Shown here: one piece after another, positions 20,605 through 30,552 of the stretch
How the letters are laid out: the number at the start of each line of letters is the position of its first letter
Numbering within the stretch: position 1 is the stretch's first letter
Assembly (NCBI RefSeq): GCF_902170565.1
Contig: NZ_CABHXX010000030.1
Coordinates: 186,001 to 250,000 of the forward strand
Source: Yersinia thracica
GTDB taxonomy: Bacteria; Pseudomonadota; Gammaproteobacteria; Enterobacterales; Enterobacteriaceae
Direction of reading: 5' to 3'
DNA: 64,000 nucleotides
Position numbers and translations under genes: made by a program
The notes under the pieces: generated by a model
The model's database searches: none
Told to the model about the DNA's origin: nothing
What the model saw: the letters and a program-made list of their open reading frames with translations, nothing else

Positions 20605-20733
20605 TTATACCCTAAATAATTCGAGTTGCAGGAAGGCGGCCAGCGAGTACACCCCGATGAGCTTACCCAAGTAAGTGATTCGGGTGAGAGAGAGCAGCGA
20701 ACGCACATGCGGCTTGAAGTATGACGGGTAATA
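20605..20733 (+). repeat. ERIC element after ydiK
   Basis: Complete ~129-bp copy with CCCCGATGAGCTTACCCAAG and TAAGTGATTCGGGTGAGAG at the core and complementary ends (TATACCCTAAA... / ...TGACGGGTAATA). It directly follows the ydiK stop codon, so it may form the 3' hairpin of that mRNA. Confidence 0.9.
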
Positions 20734-20945
20734 GGGTTTGGCGGTTATGCTGCCTAACCCCTATTACCCAGCAATTTAGACTATTATTAATAAACAATGG
20801 GGCCTTTAATATTCATATTTATATTCCTCACAACGAATTCTATTTTTGATTAAAAAAGATGGTTAAATAAAGTCATTAAATAAGGTCATCATTAATAACA
20901 AGACGAAATCACTTTTATAGTAAATATATGTTTAATTAATTTTAT

Positions 20946-20959
20946 TCAGATGATTCTTA
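20946..20959 (-). promoter_or_regulatory. Candidate RcsB box upstream of rprA
   Basis: On the minus strand the sequence reads TAAGAATCATCTGA, similar to the Rcs box TAAGAATATTCCTA. It precedes a possible promoter (ATGACT 20960-20965, 17 bases, TATTAT 20983-20988). E. coli rprA is activated by RcsB through a box just upstream of -35. Match is partial. Confidence 0.5.
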
Positions 20960-20994
20960 ATGACTAACTCTCGGAATTTATTTATTATTCTCAA

Positions 20995-21113
20995 TGTTTC
21001 CCCTGAGATATTTAAATAAATCATTTCATAATGACTTATTTAAATATCTGTAATCGAATACACTTATTGCTGTGTGTAGTCTTTGCCTGTCACCTAAGAC
21101 AGGCTTTTTTTTT
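20995..21113 (+). ncRNA. rprA: RprA small RNA (RpoS translation activator)
   Basis: The 3' part ATTGCTGTGTGTAGTCTTTGCC followed by a GC hairpin and a T-run is the same as the end of E. coli RprA, and TTTCCCCTGAG upstream matches its AATCCCCTGAG segment. The genomic position after ydiK is also that of E. coli rprA. RprA is Hfq-dependent, pairs with the rpoS leader to relieve inhibition, and is made on envelope stress through RcsB. The 5' end (about 20995) is inferred from a TATTAT -10. Odd: between the two conserved blocks lies a large AT-rich hairpin (21007-21048) absent at that position in E. coli, making the RNA about 119 nt against about 105. Confidence 0.85.
21085..21113 (+). terminator. 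Terminator of rprA
   Basis: GCCTGTC (21085-21091) and GACAGGC (21098-21104) form a perfect stem, followed by nine T. The loop and stem sequence differ from E. coli, but the structure and position are the same. Confidence 0.92.
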
Positions 21114-21217
21114 GCTATTTATTTCTAATGTAAAACTACAAATAACATTCAAATCCGCAGCCATCGCTGCGGATAATGAAAATACTCTTTACGGGTATTG
21201 ATCAATGCGCCGGTTTA

Positions 21218-23599
21218 TCAATGATGAGTGGCTTGCGCCAGACTTAACCAGGTTTGCACCACGGTATCTGGGTTAAGAGACAAACTGTCGATTCCTTGCT
21301 CCATCAACCATAACGCAAAGTCTTCATGGTCTGACGGCCCCTGTCCGCAAATCCCGACATATTTACCCTGCCGCTTAGCCGCCTGAATCGCCATGGATAA
21401 CAGGGCTTTTACCGCCTCATTGCGCTCATCAAACAATTCAGACACCACACCAGAGTCCCTGTCCAGCCCCAAAGTTAACTGAGTCATATCGTTGGAACCT
21501 ATAGAGAAACCATCGAAATGTTCAAGGAACTGATCAGCTAATAAAGCATTAGATGGAATTTCACACATCATAATGATCTTCAAGCCATTTTCGCCACGTT
21601 TAAGCCCTTGTCGGGCCAGTTCTTCCACCACCGCTTTTGCTTGATCTACCGTGCGTACAAAAGGCACCATTATCTCAACGTTGGTCAATTTCATCTCATT
21701 GCGCACGCGCTTAACCGCCTCACATTCGAGTGCGAAACAATCACGGAAACTGTCTGCGATATAACGCCCGGCACCCCGGAAGCCCAACATCGGGTTTTCC
21801 TCATGGGGTTCATATTTTTCGCCCCCGACCAAATTGGCATACTCGTTAGATTTAAAATCTGACAAGCGCACAATCACTCGTTTGGGTGAAAATGCTGCCC
21901 CCAATGTAGCAATCCCTTGAGTCAGACGATCAACATAAAACTCAACCGGACTGTCATAACCGTTCATCAGCGCCTTAATTTCAGCCTGAATTTCCGCTGA
22001 CTGTAGATCAAACTCCAGCAGCGCTTTCGGATGCACGCCAATCATGCGGTTAATGATAAATTCTAACCGCGCCAGCCCGACCCCCTCATTTGGCAAGCGG
22101 GCAAAATCGAAAGCCCGGTCCGGGTTGCCCACATTCATCATAATTTTCAATGGTAAATCAGGTAATTCAGTGACTTGTGAGCTTTGAATAGAGAAGTCGA
22201 GCAACTCATGATAAACATAGCCGGTATCCCCCTCAGCGCAGGAAACCGTCACATTCTGCCCTTCTTTCAACAAATCCGTGGCATTACCGCAACCCACTAC
22301 CGCAGGGATCCCCAACTCACGGGCAATAATGGCCGCATGGCAGGTTCGCCCGCCACGGTTAGTGACAATGGCTGATGCCTTTTTCATGATGGGTTCCCAA
22401 TCAGGGTCAGTCATGTCTGTTACCAGAACATCACCAGCCTGAATTCTATCCATCTCGCTGATATCATGAATGACCTTAACCGGCCCCGCGCCAATCCGAT
22501 GCCCGATAGCGCGGCCCTCCACCAGTACATTGCTTTGCGTATTTAACTGGTAGCGCTCCATGACCTGCTGATTGGAACGCACCGTTTCCGGACGCGCTTG
22601 CACGATAAACAGCTGGCCGGTATGGCCATCTTTCGCCCACTCGATATCCATCGGGCGGCCATAATGCTCTTCAATCAGTAATGCCTGATGGGCCAGTGCT
22701 TCCACCTCGTCATCACTGAGAGCGAAACGATTGCGTTGCGCTTCTGGCACATCTTCAATTTGGACTTGTTTGCCGTGGTTTTGGTTTTCGGTATAGACCA
22801 TGCGAATCTTTTTCGACCCCATATTACGGCGCAAAATCGCGGGATTGCCGTCACGTAATGTGGGTTTATGGACATAAAACTCATCAGGGTTGACCGCGCC
22901 CTGCACCACCATTTCCCCCAAACCATGGGCGGCGGTGATAAAGACCACTTGATCAAAACCTGATTCAGTATCAATGGTAAACATCACGCCAGAGGAGGCG
23001 AGATCTGAGCGCACCATCCGCTGCACCCCCGCCGACAGTGCCACGCCGCGATGGTCATAGCCCTGATGCACGCGATAAGAAATGGCCCGGTCATTGAACA
23101 GTGAGGCAAAGACATGCTTGATAGCAATCATCACGGCATCGATACCCTGCACATTCAGGAAAGTTTCCTGCTGCCCGGCAAAAGAGGCATCCGGCATATC
23201 TTCCGCAGTGGCTGACGAGCGCACGGCAAAGGAAGCATTCGGGTCATCCGCTAACTGCTTATACGCATCGTGAATAGATTGTTCGAATTCAGGATGGAAC
23301 GGCGTATCAATCACCCATTGACGGATCTGCGCGCCGGCTTTAGCTAACGCCGCGATATCATCAACATTGGTTTTATCCAACAATTGATAAATACGGTTGT
23401 TAACGCCGCTTTGCTCCAGAAAGTCGTTAAAAGCCTGAGCTGTGGTAGCAAAACCATTGGGCACCGAGACACCCAGTTCTGAAAGATGGGTTATCATTTC
23501 ACCCAGAGAAGCATTTTTGCCCCCCACTCTTTCAACATCATGCATGCCAAGCTGGTTGTACCAAAGCACATTACACGGGGTTAGGCCATTGTTGGACAT
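21218..23599 (-). CDS. ppsA: Phosphoenolpyruvate synthase
   Basis: Converts pyruvate, ATP and water to phosphoenolpyruvate, AMP and phosphate; needed for gluconeogenesis from pyruvate or lactate. 793 aa (E. coli 792). N-terminal ATP-grasp domain with [10 protein letters not shown], central phosphohistidine domain with [17 protein letters not shown] (catalytic His about 421), and C-terminal PEP-binding barrel with the Cys of [11 protein letters not shown]. The start is ATG 23599 (MSNNG) with AAAGGA upstream; an open extension of 8 codons is not conserved. Divergent from its regulator gene ppsR. Confidence 0.97.
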   Translation of the reverse strand: MSNNGLTPCNVLWYNQLGMHDVERVGGKNASLGEMITHLSELGVSVPNGFATTAQAFNDFLEQSGVNNRIYQLLDKTNVDDIAALAKAGAQIRQWVIDTPFHPEFEQSIHDAYKQLADDPNASFAVRSSATAEDMPDASFAGQQETFLNVQGIDAVMIAIKHVFASLFNDRAISYRVHQGYDHRGVALSAGVQRMVRSDLASSGVMFTIDTESGFDQVVFITAAHGLGEMVVQGAVNPDEFYVHKPTLRDGNPAILRRNMGSKKIRMVYTENQNHGKQVQIEDVPEAQRNRFALSDDEVEALAHQALLIEEHYGRPMDIEWAKDGHTGQLFIVQARPETVRSNQQVMERYQLNTQSNVLVEGRAIGHRIGAGPVKVIHDISEMDRIQAGDVLVTDMTDPDWEPIMKKASAIVTNRGGRTCHAAIIARELGIPAVVGCGNATDLLKEGQNVTVSCAEGDTGYVYHELLDFSIQSSQVTELPDLPLKIMMNVGNPDRAFDFARLPNEGVGLARLEFIINRMIGVHPKALLEFDLQSAEIQAEIKALMNGYDSPVEFYVDRLTQGIATLGAAFSPKRVIVRLSDFKSNEYANLVGGEKYEPHEENPMLGFRGAGRYIADSFRDCFALECEAVKRVRNEMKLTNVEIMVPFVRTVDQAKAVVEELARQGLKRGENGLKIIMMCEIPSNALLADQFLEHFDGFSIGSNDMTQLTLGLDRDSGVVSELFDERNEAVKALLSMAIQAAKRQGKYVGICGQGPSDHEDFALWLMEQGIDSLSLNPDTVVQTWLSLAQATHH

Positions 23600-23645
23600 C
23601 GAAACAATCCTTTTACAGGTCATTAATTATGGGACGATCAGTAGG

Positions 23646-23700
23646 GTACGTTTCAGACTAGCACAATCATCCATACCTCATGGACAGGTGAATCGATCAA
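23646..23700. promoter_or_regulatory. Candidate Cra sites between ppsA and ppsR
   Basis: TGAATCGATCAA at 23689-23700 (plus strand) and TGAAACGTACCC on the minus strand around 23646-23656 both resemble Cra half- or full sites (TGAAnCGnTTCA). Cra activates ppsA in E. coli. A possible ppsA -10 CATAAT lies at 23631-23626 with a poor -35, as expected of an activated promoter. Confidence 0.4.
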
Positions 23701-23824
23701 CCCAACAAGAAAAACTATTTTCAGGCTATTCTGACAGCGAACACTTTACCAATAGGTCGAATAAGGCACACTGATGGAGTTCAACAGCGGCAAAGATCGA
23801 CCAGAAAATTATTCAGGAGTCAGT

Positions 23825-24646
23825 GTGGAAAGAAGTGTATTTTATATTTCGGATGGTACGGCAATCACGGCAGAAGTTCTCGGCCACGCTGTTTTATCTC
23901 AGTTTCCGGTCAAAGCGACCACCTTTACGCTGCCATTTGTTGAAAGTGCTACCCGAGCTCAAGAGGTGTGCGAGAAGATTAATGCAATATATCGCGAGAC
24001 TGGCGTCCGCCCCTTGGTTTTCTATTCAATAATCAGTGCAGAGGTTCGGGAACTCATTCAGCATAGTGAAGGGTTCTGCCAAGATATTGTGCAAGCGCTG
24101 GTGGCCCCGCTTCAGGGCGAACTGGGGGTATCACCGCAACCCGTCCTCAACCGCACCCATGGTTTAACTGCCAGTAATCTGGGCAAATATGATGCGCGCA
24201 TCGCCGCCATTGACTATGCACTGGCTCATGATGACGGCATTTCGCTGCGTAATCTCGACCAGGCTCAGGTGATTTTATTGGGTGTTTCCCGCTGCGGCAA
24301 AACCCCCACCAGCCTGTATTTGGCCATGCAATTTGGTATTCGGGCCGCTAATTACCCTTTTATTGCCGATGATATGGACAATTTGCAGCTTCCGGCGGCG
24401 CTGAAACCTTTCCAGCAGAAGTTGTTTGGCTTAACCATTAACCCTGAGCGGCTGGCGGCCATTCGCGAAGAACGGCGTGAAAATAGCCGCTATGCCTCCC
24501 TGCGCCAATGCCGGATGGAAGTTGGAGAGGTCGAGGCGCTGTTTCGTAAAAATCAGATTCGCTATCTGAATTCCACCAACTATTCCGTCGAAGAGATCTC
24601 AACCAAAATTCTGGATATTTTGGGGATGAGCCGCCGAATGTTCTAA
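23825..24646 (+). CDS. ppsR: PEP synthase regulatory protein (bifunctional kinase/pyrophosphorylase)
   Basis: Switches PpsA off by ADP-dependent phosphorylation of a Thr next to the catalytic His, and on by phosphate-dependent removal. 273 aa from GTG 23825, which has AGGAG five bases upstream and gives the N-terminus [15 protein letters not shown] expected of the family (DUF299, PF03618). An in-frame ATG at 23774 would add 17 residues that are not conserved and has only a weak site, so I prefer GTG. P-loop GVSRCGKT at 153-160; HDDGIS at 135-140. Divergent from ppsA, as in E. coli (ydiA). Confidence 0.94.
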   Translation: MERSVFYISDGTAITAEVLGHAVLSQFPVKATTFTLPFVESATRAQEVCEKINAIYRETGVRPLVFYSIISAEVRELIQHSEGFCQDIVQALVAPLQGELGVSPQPVLNRTHGLTASNLGKYDARIAAIDYALAHDDGISLRNLDQAQVILLGVSRCGKTPTSLYLAMQFGIRAANYPFIADDMDNLQLPAALKPFQQKLFGLTINPERLAAIREERRENSRYASLRQCRMEVGEVEALFRKNQIRYLNSTNYSVEEISTKILDILGMSRRMF

Positions 24647-24825
24647 TTATCCCCCTTAGCGTCTGGGGGCATATCATTCCCGCAAAAAATAATTTACATC
24701 ATATTTAATCAAAATTTGTATAAATCATGATGCTGGCGGTTGAATTCATTTAGTTTTGGTTTATTGTGATCGCCATCACTTCCCGGTATTCCTGCCGCAG
24801 AGAAGAACAGATTTAGAGAATTTTC

Positions 24826-25881
24826 ATGTACAAAACTGATGAACTGCGGACCGCGCGCATCGATAGCTTGGTGACGCCACAACAATTGGCGGAGAAGTTA
24901 CCGATTTCCGAGGCGGTTGCTGATAACGTGACAGTGTCACGTAAGCGGATTGAAAAAATACTCACCGGTGAAGACCCACGTCTATTGGTGGTCGTCGGGC
25001 CTTGCTCGATTCACGATCTGGATGCTGCAATCGATTATGCAACGCGGCTGAATGTATTACGAACTCGCTATCAAGACCGTCTTGAAATCGTCATGCGCAC
25101 CTATTTCGAAAAGCCACGGACGGTGGTCGGCTGGAAAGGGTTGATTTCAGACCCCGCATTGGATGGCTCATGTCAGGTGAATTTGGGCATTGAAATGGCA
25201 CGGCGCTTGCTGTTGGCCGTCAATGAGTTAGGTCTGCCGACCGCCACCGAATTCCTTGATATGGTGACCGGTCAATATATTGCCGACTTGATTAGCTGGG
25301 GCGCAATTGGGGCCAGGACCACGGAAAGCCAGATCCACCGCGAAATGGCATCTGCCCTCTCCTGCCCTGTGGGCTTCAAAAATGGCACTGACGGTAACAC
25401 CCGCATCGCCATTGATGCTATCCGTGCAGCACAAGCGAGCCATATGTTTTTGTCACCAGATAAAACCGGGCAAATGACCATTTATCAAACCCGTGGCAAC
25501 CCCTACGGGCACATTATTATGCGCGGTGGCAAAACACCAAATTATGGTGCATCTGACCTCGCGGCAGCTTGTGATAGCTTGCGTGAATTTGATTTACCTG
25601 AACATTTAGTGGTGGATTTCAGCCACGGCAATTGCCAGAAAATGCATCGCCGCCAGTTAGAAGTGGCAGCAGATATCGGCCAGCAGATCCGTGCTGGTTC
25701 TACCGCTATCGTCGGAGTTATGGCGGAAAGCTTCCTGGTTGAAGGCACACAGAAAATTGTGGCTGGCCAACCGCTGACTTACGGGCAATCCATCACTGAT
25801 CCTTGCCTGAGTTGGGCCGATACTGAACAGCTGCTAAGTTTACTGGCGGATGCCGTGAGCAGCCGTTTTAATGAGCAATGA
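24826..25881 (+). CDS. aroH: 3-deoxy-7-phosphoheptulonate (DAHP) synthase, AroH type
   Basis: Condenses phosphoenolpyruvate with erythrose 4-phosphate, the first step of aromatic amino acid synthesis. 351 aa (E. coli AroH 348). Class I motifs are all visible: GPCSIHD (about 59-65), MRTYFEKPRTVVGWKGL, GARTTESQ, and FSHGNCQK near the C-terminus. E. coli AroH is the tryptophan-sensitive isoenzyme; assignment rests on sequence and on position after ppsR. No TrpR operator could be recognised in the 179 bp upstream, so control by TrpR is not shown here. Confidence 0.93.
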   Translation: MYKTDELRTARIDSLVTPQQLAEKLPISEAVADNVTVSRKRIEKILTGEDPRLLVVVGPCSIHDLDAAIDYATRLNVLRTRYQDRLEIVMRTYFEKPRTVVGWKGLISDPALDGSCQVNLGIEMARRLLLAVNELGLPTATEFLDMVTGQYIADLISWGAIGARTTESQIHREMASALSCPVGFKNGTDGNTRIAIDAIRAAQASHMFLSPDKTGQMTIYQTRGNPYGHIIMRGGKTPNYGASDLAAACDSLREFDLPEHLVVDFSHGNCQKMHRRQLEVAADIGQQIRAGSTAIVGVMAESFLVEGTQKIVAGQPLTYGQSITDPCLSWADTEQLLSLLADAVSSRFNEQ

Positions 25882-25935
25882 CCGTTTTAATCAACAATGA
25901 ATAGCAAGGTTAATTAGCATTAACTCCTGTTATAA

Positions 25936-25976
25936 CAGTGATGGAATCGCTTTCTCTTCGCGGCATTCCATCACTG
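25936..25976 (+). terminator. Inverted repeat after aroH
   Basis: CAGTGATGGAAT (25936-25947) and ATTCCATCACTG (25965-25976) are perfect 12-bp arms with a 17-base loop, 54 bases after the aroH stop. No T-run follows; it may act as terminator or mRNA 3' end structure. Confidence 0.45.
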
Positions 25977-26116
25977 AACTAAATATACAAAACTCCTCCA
26001 TTCGTATACCCCCCTTTTTCCCGACCCGAATCAGTCAAAGTGCCAATAACTAATGAAAAAAAATGCAGCGGAATGACGACTAATAAACATTAGGATTGAA
26101 ACAAACCACAAATGGA

Positions 26117-26135
26117 GATGATAATCATTATCAAT
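26117..26135 (+). promoter_or_regulatory. Fur box of the hemPRST locus
   Basis: GATGATAATCATTATCAAT agrees with the 19-bp Fur consensus at most positions, 33 bases before the hemP start. It predicts iron repression of the whole locus. Confidence 0.88.
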
Positions 26136-26168
26136 TTGATAATAATATGAACTCTGAAGAATTGCCTT

Positions 26169-26348
26169 ATGCACAAAGCCACTTATCGCACTCAAAACGC
26201 CACTGACCAGACGCCTCCCTCAGTGCCATTTTCATGTATTAACAGCCAACAGTTGCTTGGGCTACAGGATGTTGTCGCCATCAATCACCAAGGCCAGCTT
26301 TATTATTTGCGCCAAACTAAAGCAGGGAAACTCATATTGACTAAGTAA
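26169..26348 (+). CDS. hemP: HemP family haemin uptake protein
   Basis: 59-aa protein just too short for many ORF callers. The C-terminal part carries the HemP signature: SQQLLG...VVAINHQGQLYYLRQTK followed by GKLILTK at the very end. HemP is a small cytoplasmic protein encoded at the head of many haem-uptake operons; in some bacteria it activates transcription of the haem receptor gene, but its function in Yersinia is not firmly known. E. coli K-12 keeps a HemP homologue (YdiE) at this same place between aroH and selO. First gene after the Fur box. No strong ribosome site is seen (GAAGA about 9 bases upstream). Confidence 0.88.
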   Translation: MHKATYRTQNATDQTPPSVPFSCINSQQLLGLQDVVAINHQGQLYYLRQTKAGKLILTK

Positions 26349-26462
26349 TTCTGAGTCACTTTCTGGTGAAAAACCCAATCTACCCCGCCAGCCACCGAAT
26401 AGTTAATACTCAGGCAGCCAGCAATCCATTGATTATATTCAATAATATAAGGAAAGCTGTTT

Positions 26463-28475
26463 ATGCCTCAGGTCTTTCGTTTATCTTCATGCAGTTTGAT
26501 TATTACCCTGGCGTTGTCGTCAGCGGCAAATGCCAGCCCCTCTTCAAAAAATCATAATGACACTCTGAAGGTGACCGGTACGCGTACCATAATCGACAGT
26601 TTTAAACATCCTGGTGTCGTGACTGACATTGATGCCTCGCGGCCGCAGCAGCAAACCGCTACCACCGCCGCCGACATGCTAAAAAATGTGCCGGGGGTGA
26701 GTATCACCGGGGTTGGCCGCACCAACGGGCAAAACGTGAATATCAGGGGCTATGATCAATACGGCGTGCTGGTGTTAATCGACGGCATTCGTCAGGGAAT
26801 CAAAGGGACACATTTTAATGGCATATTTCTTGACCCGGCGTTAATCAAGAAAGTCACGGTGATTCGTAGCCCATCAACCTCGCTATTTGGTAGCGGTGCC
26901 ATGGGGGGCGTTATTGCTTACCAGACAGTTGATGCTGCGGATTTACTCGCAGATAGTGAAAAGTTGGGCATGCGAATTAGCCATTATAGCGCCAGTGCCT
27001 CCCATGGCCGGGGCCTCACGATGTCTGCTTTTGGTCGCACTGAACATCTCGACGGCCTGATGTCCCTGAGTAAACGAGTGACAGGAAAGATTCGCCAAAG
27101 CAATGGTTATGATGCGCCCAACGATGAAGCCATTGATAGCCTGATGCTTAAGGGCACGGTTTCCCTTTCTGATAGCCAATCATTAAGCACGGCTCTGCGT
27201 TATTACAATAACCGCGCGCTGGAACCCCGCATGGCCAACCAGAGTGCGCCAGATCTAAAGTGGAATAAAAGCCCGATGATGGCGCGCTCGACGATTCAAC
27301 GCGACGCCGAGTTAACCTACCGCCTACAGCCACAGCACCTTAATTGGCTGGATGCCACCACGCAAGTTTACACTTCCGAGATTAATGTCAACGATGATGT
27401 ACGCGGTGAGGGTTACGGCAGCCGCAAGCAGATAACCCGTGGTATAAAACTGGAGAATCGCAGCTCGTTATTGACCTACAGCCCGGCGGCTCATCTGCTG
27501 ACTTATGGCGTTGAAACCTACCACCAGCAGCAAATTCCGCAGGGAGTGACCCGCAGTTTCCCCCCGGCTGAAATCAAATTTGCTTCCGGTTGGCTGCAAA
27601 ATGAAGTGACCTTACGCGATCTGCCAGTGACCTTGCTGGTGGGTACCCGTTTCGACAGCTATAAAAACAGCCGCGAGGGTTTTGCGGATCGAGAAGCTAA
27701 AAACCAGTCCACACGCGGAGCTGTGACCGTCAACCCGACCGATTGGTTAATGCTATTTGGTGCTTACAGCCAGGCGTTTCGCAGCCCAACACTGGCTGAG
27801 CTTTATAATAATTCACATCATTTTGTGTTCAATTATTGGCGGCCTAATCCTAATTTAACCCCCGAAAGTAACGCCACTCGTGAAGCGGGTTTGGGTGTGC
27901 ATTTTGACAATCTGCTGGCCGATAACGATGCCGTCAAATTGAAAGCCAGCTATTTTCATATTGATGCCAAAGATCGTATCACCAATAAAGTTTATGGCGG
28001 CCCCATCGGATCCTCAACTTATATCAATATCCCGCGCAGCAAAAGCTGGGGTTGGGATGCCTCGCTGGATTATCAAAACACCTGGTTTGACTGGAATCTG
28101 GCCTATAACCGCACCCGTGGCATCAACCTCGATACTCGCCAATTTATTCACAGCATCAATCCTGACACCGTCACCAGCCGCCTGAATATCCCGCTGGCGA
28201 ACAGCGGTTTTAGCACCGGCTGGATAATCACTATGGCGGAAAACACCAAATTTATGAAAGACAATGATGCCCAAACTTCGTCACGCAAACCCTATAAACC
28301 GCAAGCGGGTTACGCCGTGCATGACTTTTATCTGAGCTACCGTGGGCAAGAGACATTCAACGGGATCACCACGACGGCGCTACTGGGCAATGCCTTTAAT
28401 AAAGAATATTACTCTCCACAAGAAATTCCTCAGGATGGGCGTAATGCTAAGTTGTTGATCAGCTATCAATGGTGA
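26463..28475 (+). CDS. hemR: TonB-dependent haemin receptor, HemR-like
   Basis: Outer-membrane beta-barrel for haem uptake, powered by TonB. 670 aa (HemR of Y. enterocolitica 687). Signal peptide ends about residue 24 (AANA); TonB box about 33-41 (DTLKVTGTR); plug with NVPGVSITGVGRTNGQ and NIRGYDQYGVLVLIDGIRQG. The receptor motif is FRSP...NPNL (about 435-465), close to FRAP/NPNL. The two haem-contact histidines of HemR appear to be kept: one in GTHFNG (about 119) and one in NNSHHF (about 447). The C-terminus ends in an aromatic residue (ISYQW), as barrels do. Clearly diverged from the classical HemR, so possibly a second receptor with a different haem source. Confidence 0.93.
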   Translation: MPQVFRLSSCSLIITLALSSAANASPSSKNHNDTLKVTGTRTIIDSFKHPGVVTDIDASRPQQQTATTAADMLKNVPGVSITGVGRTNGQNVNIRGYDQYGVLVLIDGIRQGIKGTHFNGIFLDPALIKKVTVIRSPSTSLFGSGAMGGVIAYQTVDAADLLADSEKLGMRISHYSASASHGRGLTMSAFGRTEHLDGLMSLSKRVTGKIRQSNGYDAPNDEAIDSLMLKGTVSLSDSQSLSTALRYYNNRALEPRMANQSAPDLKWNKSPMMARSTIQRDAELTYRLQPQHLNWLDATTQVYTSEINVNDDVRGEGYGSRKQITRGIKLENRSSLLTYSPAAHLLTYGVETYHQQQIPQGVTRSFPPAEIKFASGWLQNEVTLRDLPVTLLVGTRFDSYKNSREGFADREAKNQSTRGAVTVNPTDWLMLFGAYSQAFRSPTLAELYNNSHHFVFNYWRPNPNLTPESNATREAGLGVHFDNLLADNDAVKLKASYFHIDAKDRITNKVYGGPIGSSTYINIPRSKSWGWDASLDYQNTWFDWNLAYNRTRGINLDTRQFIHSINPDTVTSRLNIPLANSGFSTGWIITMAENTKFMKDNDAQTSSRKPYKPQAGYAVHDFYLSYRGQETFNGITTTALLGNAFNKEYYSPQEIPQDGRNAKLLISYQW

Positions 28476-28590
28476 TATTTCATCTCACCGGCCATAATAA
28501 ATGGTCAATAAACAACCATAATTAACTGGCTCTATGGAACCCTGTCGCAGTCTCACCAGCTGCGGCACTAAATTATCAAGGAACAAATCA

Positions 28591-29652
28591 ATGGAAATAA
28601 CACTGTCTCAACGCTACCTCAACACTAAGCAAACTCACGCCGAACTGTCCTGCCGTGATTTAGCCCATAAACTGAATGTCAGCGAGGCCGAACTGGCCTA
28701 TGTCCGGGTAGGCGAGGATGCAGAACGATTGGATATCAGCGCCAGCGTGCTGCTTACCGAGTTAAAAAAAGTTGGCGTCACCCGCTCAATTACCCGTAAC
28801 CAACATGCAGCTCATGAACTGACCGGCGAGTATCAGAACTTGCGGCTTCATGGTCATCTGGGTTTACTCCTTAATCCGCGCGCCCTGGATTTAAGACTAT
28901 TTTTTCGCCACTGGAGCACTATTTTCAGCTTGCGCGAAACCACCGCGTCCGGTGAGCAACTGAGTATCCAATGTTTTGATTTTCAAGGTAATGCCATTCA
29001 TCAAATCTATTGTACCGAGGCAACAAACCAAGACGCCTGGCAAGCATTGGTCGCTAAGTATCGTACGGCGAATAATTCTCCGCTGACAATAGAGCCAGCC
29101 GATGAGACCACCACCACTAAATCGCCTATCGACAACGCCATGATTGATGCTGAATGGCGAAAGCTGACTGATATTCATCAATTTTTCATGTTGCTAAAGC
29201 GCCATAACATCACGCGCAAACAGGCCTTTAACGCGGTGAAAGATGACTTAGCTTGTCGGGTTAACAATCAAGCATTAATACAAATACTTAACGCCGCTCA
29301 CACTGACCAAAATGAAATAATGCTGTTCGTCGGCAACAGTGGATGCATGCAGATATTCACCGGGGTCATTGAACAACTTGAGATTTCGCAAGAGGAAAAC
29401 CCCGCTGACGGCTGGTGGGTCACCGTGAGTGACCCTCAGTTTAATTTGCAGATAAATCAGTTGGCTATCGCCGAAAGTTGGGTGACTCGCAAGCCGACTA
29501 AAGAGGGATTTGTTTCGAGTCTGGAATTGCTTGATAAGCAAGGTAAGCATATTTTGCAAATCTTTGGTCAGCGCAGCGAAGGCCAATCCGAGCAAAATAA
29601 ATGGTATGACCAATTAGCTGAATTGATTGCAATAGGGACACTGGATGAATAA
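28591..29652 (+). CDS. hemS: HemS-like haemin-degrading/trafficking protein
   Basis: Cytoplasmic protein that binds incoming haem, prevents toxicity and releases iron. 353 aa from ATG 28591, with AAGGAA eight bases upstream (HemS of Y. enterocolitica is 345 aa); an open frame 19 codons upstream is not conserved. It shows the two-repeat HemS/ChuX fold: [18 protein letters not shown] in the first half and [14 protein letters not shown] in the second. The haem-ligand His lies in [20 protein letters not shown] (about residue 195). It overlaps hemT by 8 bases, so they are translationally coupled. Confidence 0.92.
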   Translation: MEITLSQRYLNTKQTHAELSCRDLAHKLNVSEAELAYVRVGEDAERLDISASVLLTELKKVGVTRSITRNQHAAHELTGEYQNLRLHGHLGLLLNPRALDLRLFFRHWSTIFSLRETTASGEQLSIQCFDFQGNAIHQIYCTEATNQDAWQALVAKYRTANNSPLTIEPADETTTTKSPIDNAMIDAEWRKLTDIHQFFMLLKRHNITRKQAFNAVKDDLACRVNNQALIQILNAAHTDQNEIMLFVGNSGCMQIFTGVIEQLEISQEENPADGWWVTVSDPQFNLQINQLAIAESWVTRKPTKEGFVSSLELLDKQGKHILQIFGQRSEGQSEQNKWYDQLAELIAIGTLDE

Positions 29653-30496
29653 ATGGGCGGCGGCACTTAAATGGGTCGTTTCATTCAGATTTGTCATTTC
29701 ACTTATGTATGTTATTTCAATAAATTGCTTTGCCACACAACGTATCGTAACCATTGGCGGCGATGTTTCTGAAATCACCTACGCATTAGGTGTCGGTGAC
29801 CGCATTGTGGCCCGTGACAGCACCAGCCTGAATCCCGCGCCACTAAAAGCGCTGCCCGATGTGGGTTATATGCGCCTGCTCAATGTAGAGGGCATTCTTG
29901 CTTTAAAACCCACCTTGGTGTTGAGCACCGCACGCGCCGAGACTTCACGGGCATTAAGACAAGTGAAAGAGCACGGGGTCAAGCTTATCTTTGTTCCGGC
30001 AGATAAATCGCCGGAGAGAGTGATAGATAAGATACGGATGATTGCCGCCACGGTGAATCAAGAAGAAAAAGGCCAACAACTGATTCAGCATTACCAACAG
30101 CAGTTAGCCACGGTGATTTCAACCCCGCTGCCAGTGAAAGCCTTATTTGTCATGATTCATGCAGGAATCCCGCCCTTAGCGGCGGGTGTAGACACCGCAG
30201 CTGATGGCATGTTCAGGGCTTCGGGGCTGAAAAATGCCATTGAGGAATTTAGCGGATATCGCCCTTTGTCACAAGAGGGGATCATCGCCAGCGCCCCTGA
30301 TTTACTCATTGTCACCACTCATGGCGTAGCGGCGCTCAAGGGCGTAGATAATGTCTGGCGGTTACCGGGCTTGATTCTCACCCCGGCGGGTAAACAAAAA
30401 CGGCTGCTGGTGCTTGATGACATGGCTTTACTGGGGTTCGGCTTACAAACCCCGGATGTTCTCAAACAACTTCGTACCGCGGCCGAATCTCACTAA
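29645..30496 (+). CDS. hemT: HemT-like periplasmic haemin-binding protein
   Basis: ABC transporter substrate-binding protein that shuttles haem across the periplasm. 283 aa. An N-terminal hydrophobic signal ends about residue 30 (NCFA-TQRIV). Class III binding-protein features follow: [16 protein letters not shown], then the likely haem-ligand Tyr in [18 protein letters not shown] (about residue 77), a long backbone helix (about 130-160), and [11 protein letters not shown] in the second lobe. In the usual order hemU (permease) and hemV (ATPase) come next, but the convergent gene selO follows instead, so this binding protein has no cognate transporter genes in the window. Confidence 0.9.
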   Translation: MNKWAAALKWVVSFRFVISLMYVISINCFATQRIVTIGGDVSEITYALGVGDRIVARDSTSLNPAPLKALPDVGYMRLLNVEGILALKPTLVLSTARAETSRALRQVKEHGVKLIFVPADKSPERVIDKIRMIAATVNQEEKGQQLIQHYQQQLATVISTPLPVKALFVMIHAGIPPLAAGVDTAADGMFRASGLKNAIEEFSGYRPLSQEGIIASAPDLLIVTTHGVAALKGVDNVWRLPGLILTPAGKQKRLLVLDDMALLGFGLQTPDVLKQLRTAAESH

Positions 30497-30518
30497 GATA
30501 AAAACAGGAAAAAACTTG

Positions 30519-30544
30519 GGTGGCGGGAAAATTCTCCTGCCACC
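30519..30544. terminator. Hairpin between convergent hemT and selO
   Basis: GGTGGCGGGA (30519-30528) pairs with TCCTGCCACC (30535-30544) with one G-T pair and a six-base loop. T-tract is poor. It lies between convergent stops and may serve both genes. Confidence 0.55.
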
Positions 30545-30552
30545 TATTCTGA

